A stretch of 42,629 nucleotides of DNA, taken from NCBI GenBank assembly GCA_019639255.1, contig JAHBSF010000046.1:1-42629 (forward strand), given 5' to 3'. Made by a program: the position numbers and the translations under genes. Below are positions 42,327 to 42,629 of this stretch, piece after piece (positions within the stretch are counted from its first letter, which is position 1; every line of letters starts with the position of its first letter). The DNA is from Acidobacteriota bacterium. Lineage in GTDB: Bacteria; Acidobacteriota; Blastocatellia; RBC074. The notes under the pieces were generated by a model that had not been told where the DNA came from, searched no databases, and was given only the letters and a program-made list of their open reading frames with translations.

Positions 42327-42629
42327 ATGACACAGTTAAGAAAGATCGCTCGTCAAACTAGCATTGTAGCACTCTTCGTTTCCGCCCTCAGCATGGTAGT
42401 TTTGCCACATATTATGTCACCGGATACAACTCCGCTGCAGAGGCGGTACGAAATACGGGAGTATGAAATTCCAAATGGGATAATTGAGATTGTTGCAGTA
42501 AAGAATCTTCAATCTGATTACTTCCCCACAGATTTTGAGATCGATATAAGGAATGTATCAAATAAGCCAATTTATTTTATCGAATTTCTTGCGATCTTGC
42601 CGGAGGCAAAACAATTCTTAGGTATTCCA
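42327..42629 (+). CDS. Partial secreted protein of unknown function (runs off the window)
   Basis: ATG 42327 follows TTAGGAGGATACC, a strong ribosome-binding site. The first 101 codons are open to the window end. Residues ~5-30 look like an N-terminal signal or anchor (ARQTSIVALFVSALSMVVLP). The mature text EIREYEIPNGIIEIVAVKNL and FPTDFEIDIRNVSNKPIYF suggests an immunoglobulin-like beta fold found in hypothetical secreted proteins. The codon use is AT-richer than left of the IS. Confidence 0.65.
   Translation, partial: MTQLRKIARQTSIVALFVSALSMVVLPHIMSPDTTPLQRRYEIREYEIPNGIIEIVAVKNLQSDYFPTDFEIDIRNVSNKPIYFIEFLAILPEAKQFLGIP

Overview
The window reads as a chromosomal segment of a GC-rich Gram-negative bacterium, most likely an Acidobacteriota of the Blastocatellia type. 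The assignment is an inference. It rests on a winged-helix/Ser-Thr kinase fusion, a TIGR03437-type secreted protein, Uma2 and DUF4143 genes, an outer-membrane barrel and a CtaA-type heme A synthase. No rRNA, tRNA or CRISPR array was seen.

Layout. Positions 1-600 hold decayed pieces of kinase/WD40/TIR-like signalling genes. 0.6-3.0 kb (minus strand) is a type 2 isopentenyl-diphosphate isomerase followed by a nucleosidase-family gene and a Uma2 nuclease. 3.1-5.8 kb is an unusual four-domain regulator (DNA-binding, kinase, alpha/beta hydrolase, degenerate cyclase). 6.2-16.2 kb (plus strand) carries a methyltransferase, an outer-membrane barrel, a TPR protein, an NtrB/NtrC-like two-component pair and a large secreted repeat protein. 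16.3-17.6 kb is a DUF4143 ATPase. 18.0-21.3 kb has an AidB-like acyl-CoA dehydrogenase and two putative F420-dependent oxidoreductases. 21.3-29.3 kb is a glycan-modification locus: a minus-strand epimerase/aminotransferase pair, then plus-strand GT2-FkbM fusion, APH-like kinase, methyltransferase and polysaccharide deacetylase. Three of these four plus-strand proteins share the same ~90-residue extra module. 29.4-31.8 kb encodes F420 assembly (cofE, cofD, cofC). 31.9-39.7 kb has a TPR protein, heme A synthase, a desaturase-Rossmann fusion, an LTA-synthase-like sulfatase, a small unknown, a fasciclin protein and a CarH/LitR-like B12 photoreceptor regulator. 39.8-41.2 kb is an intact ISL3-family insertion sequence. 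To its right, composition changes to AT-richer sequence with a broken IS4 transposase and a truncated secreted protein.

Two features stand out. (1) A family of ~75-97 bp imperfect palindromes, with shorter fragments, sits in most intergenic gaps from 3 to 38 kb. Several coding sequences use a TAA or TGA inside the palindrome's outer arm as their stop codon, so the elements probably act as hairpins at transcript 3' ends. (2) The shared module of the glycan locus is joined to three unrelated catalytic domains, suggesting a common docking or substrate-binding unit. The MerR-B12 gene also has a candidate operator of three 11-bp direct repeats in the gap it shares with the divergent fasciclin gene.
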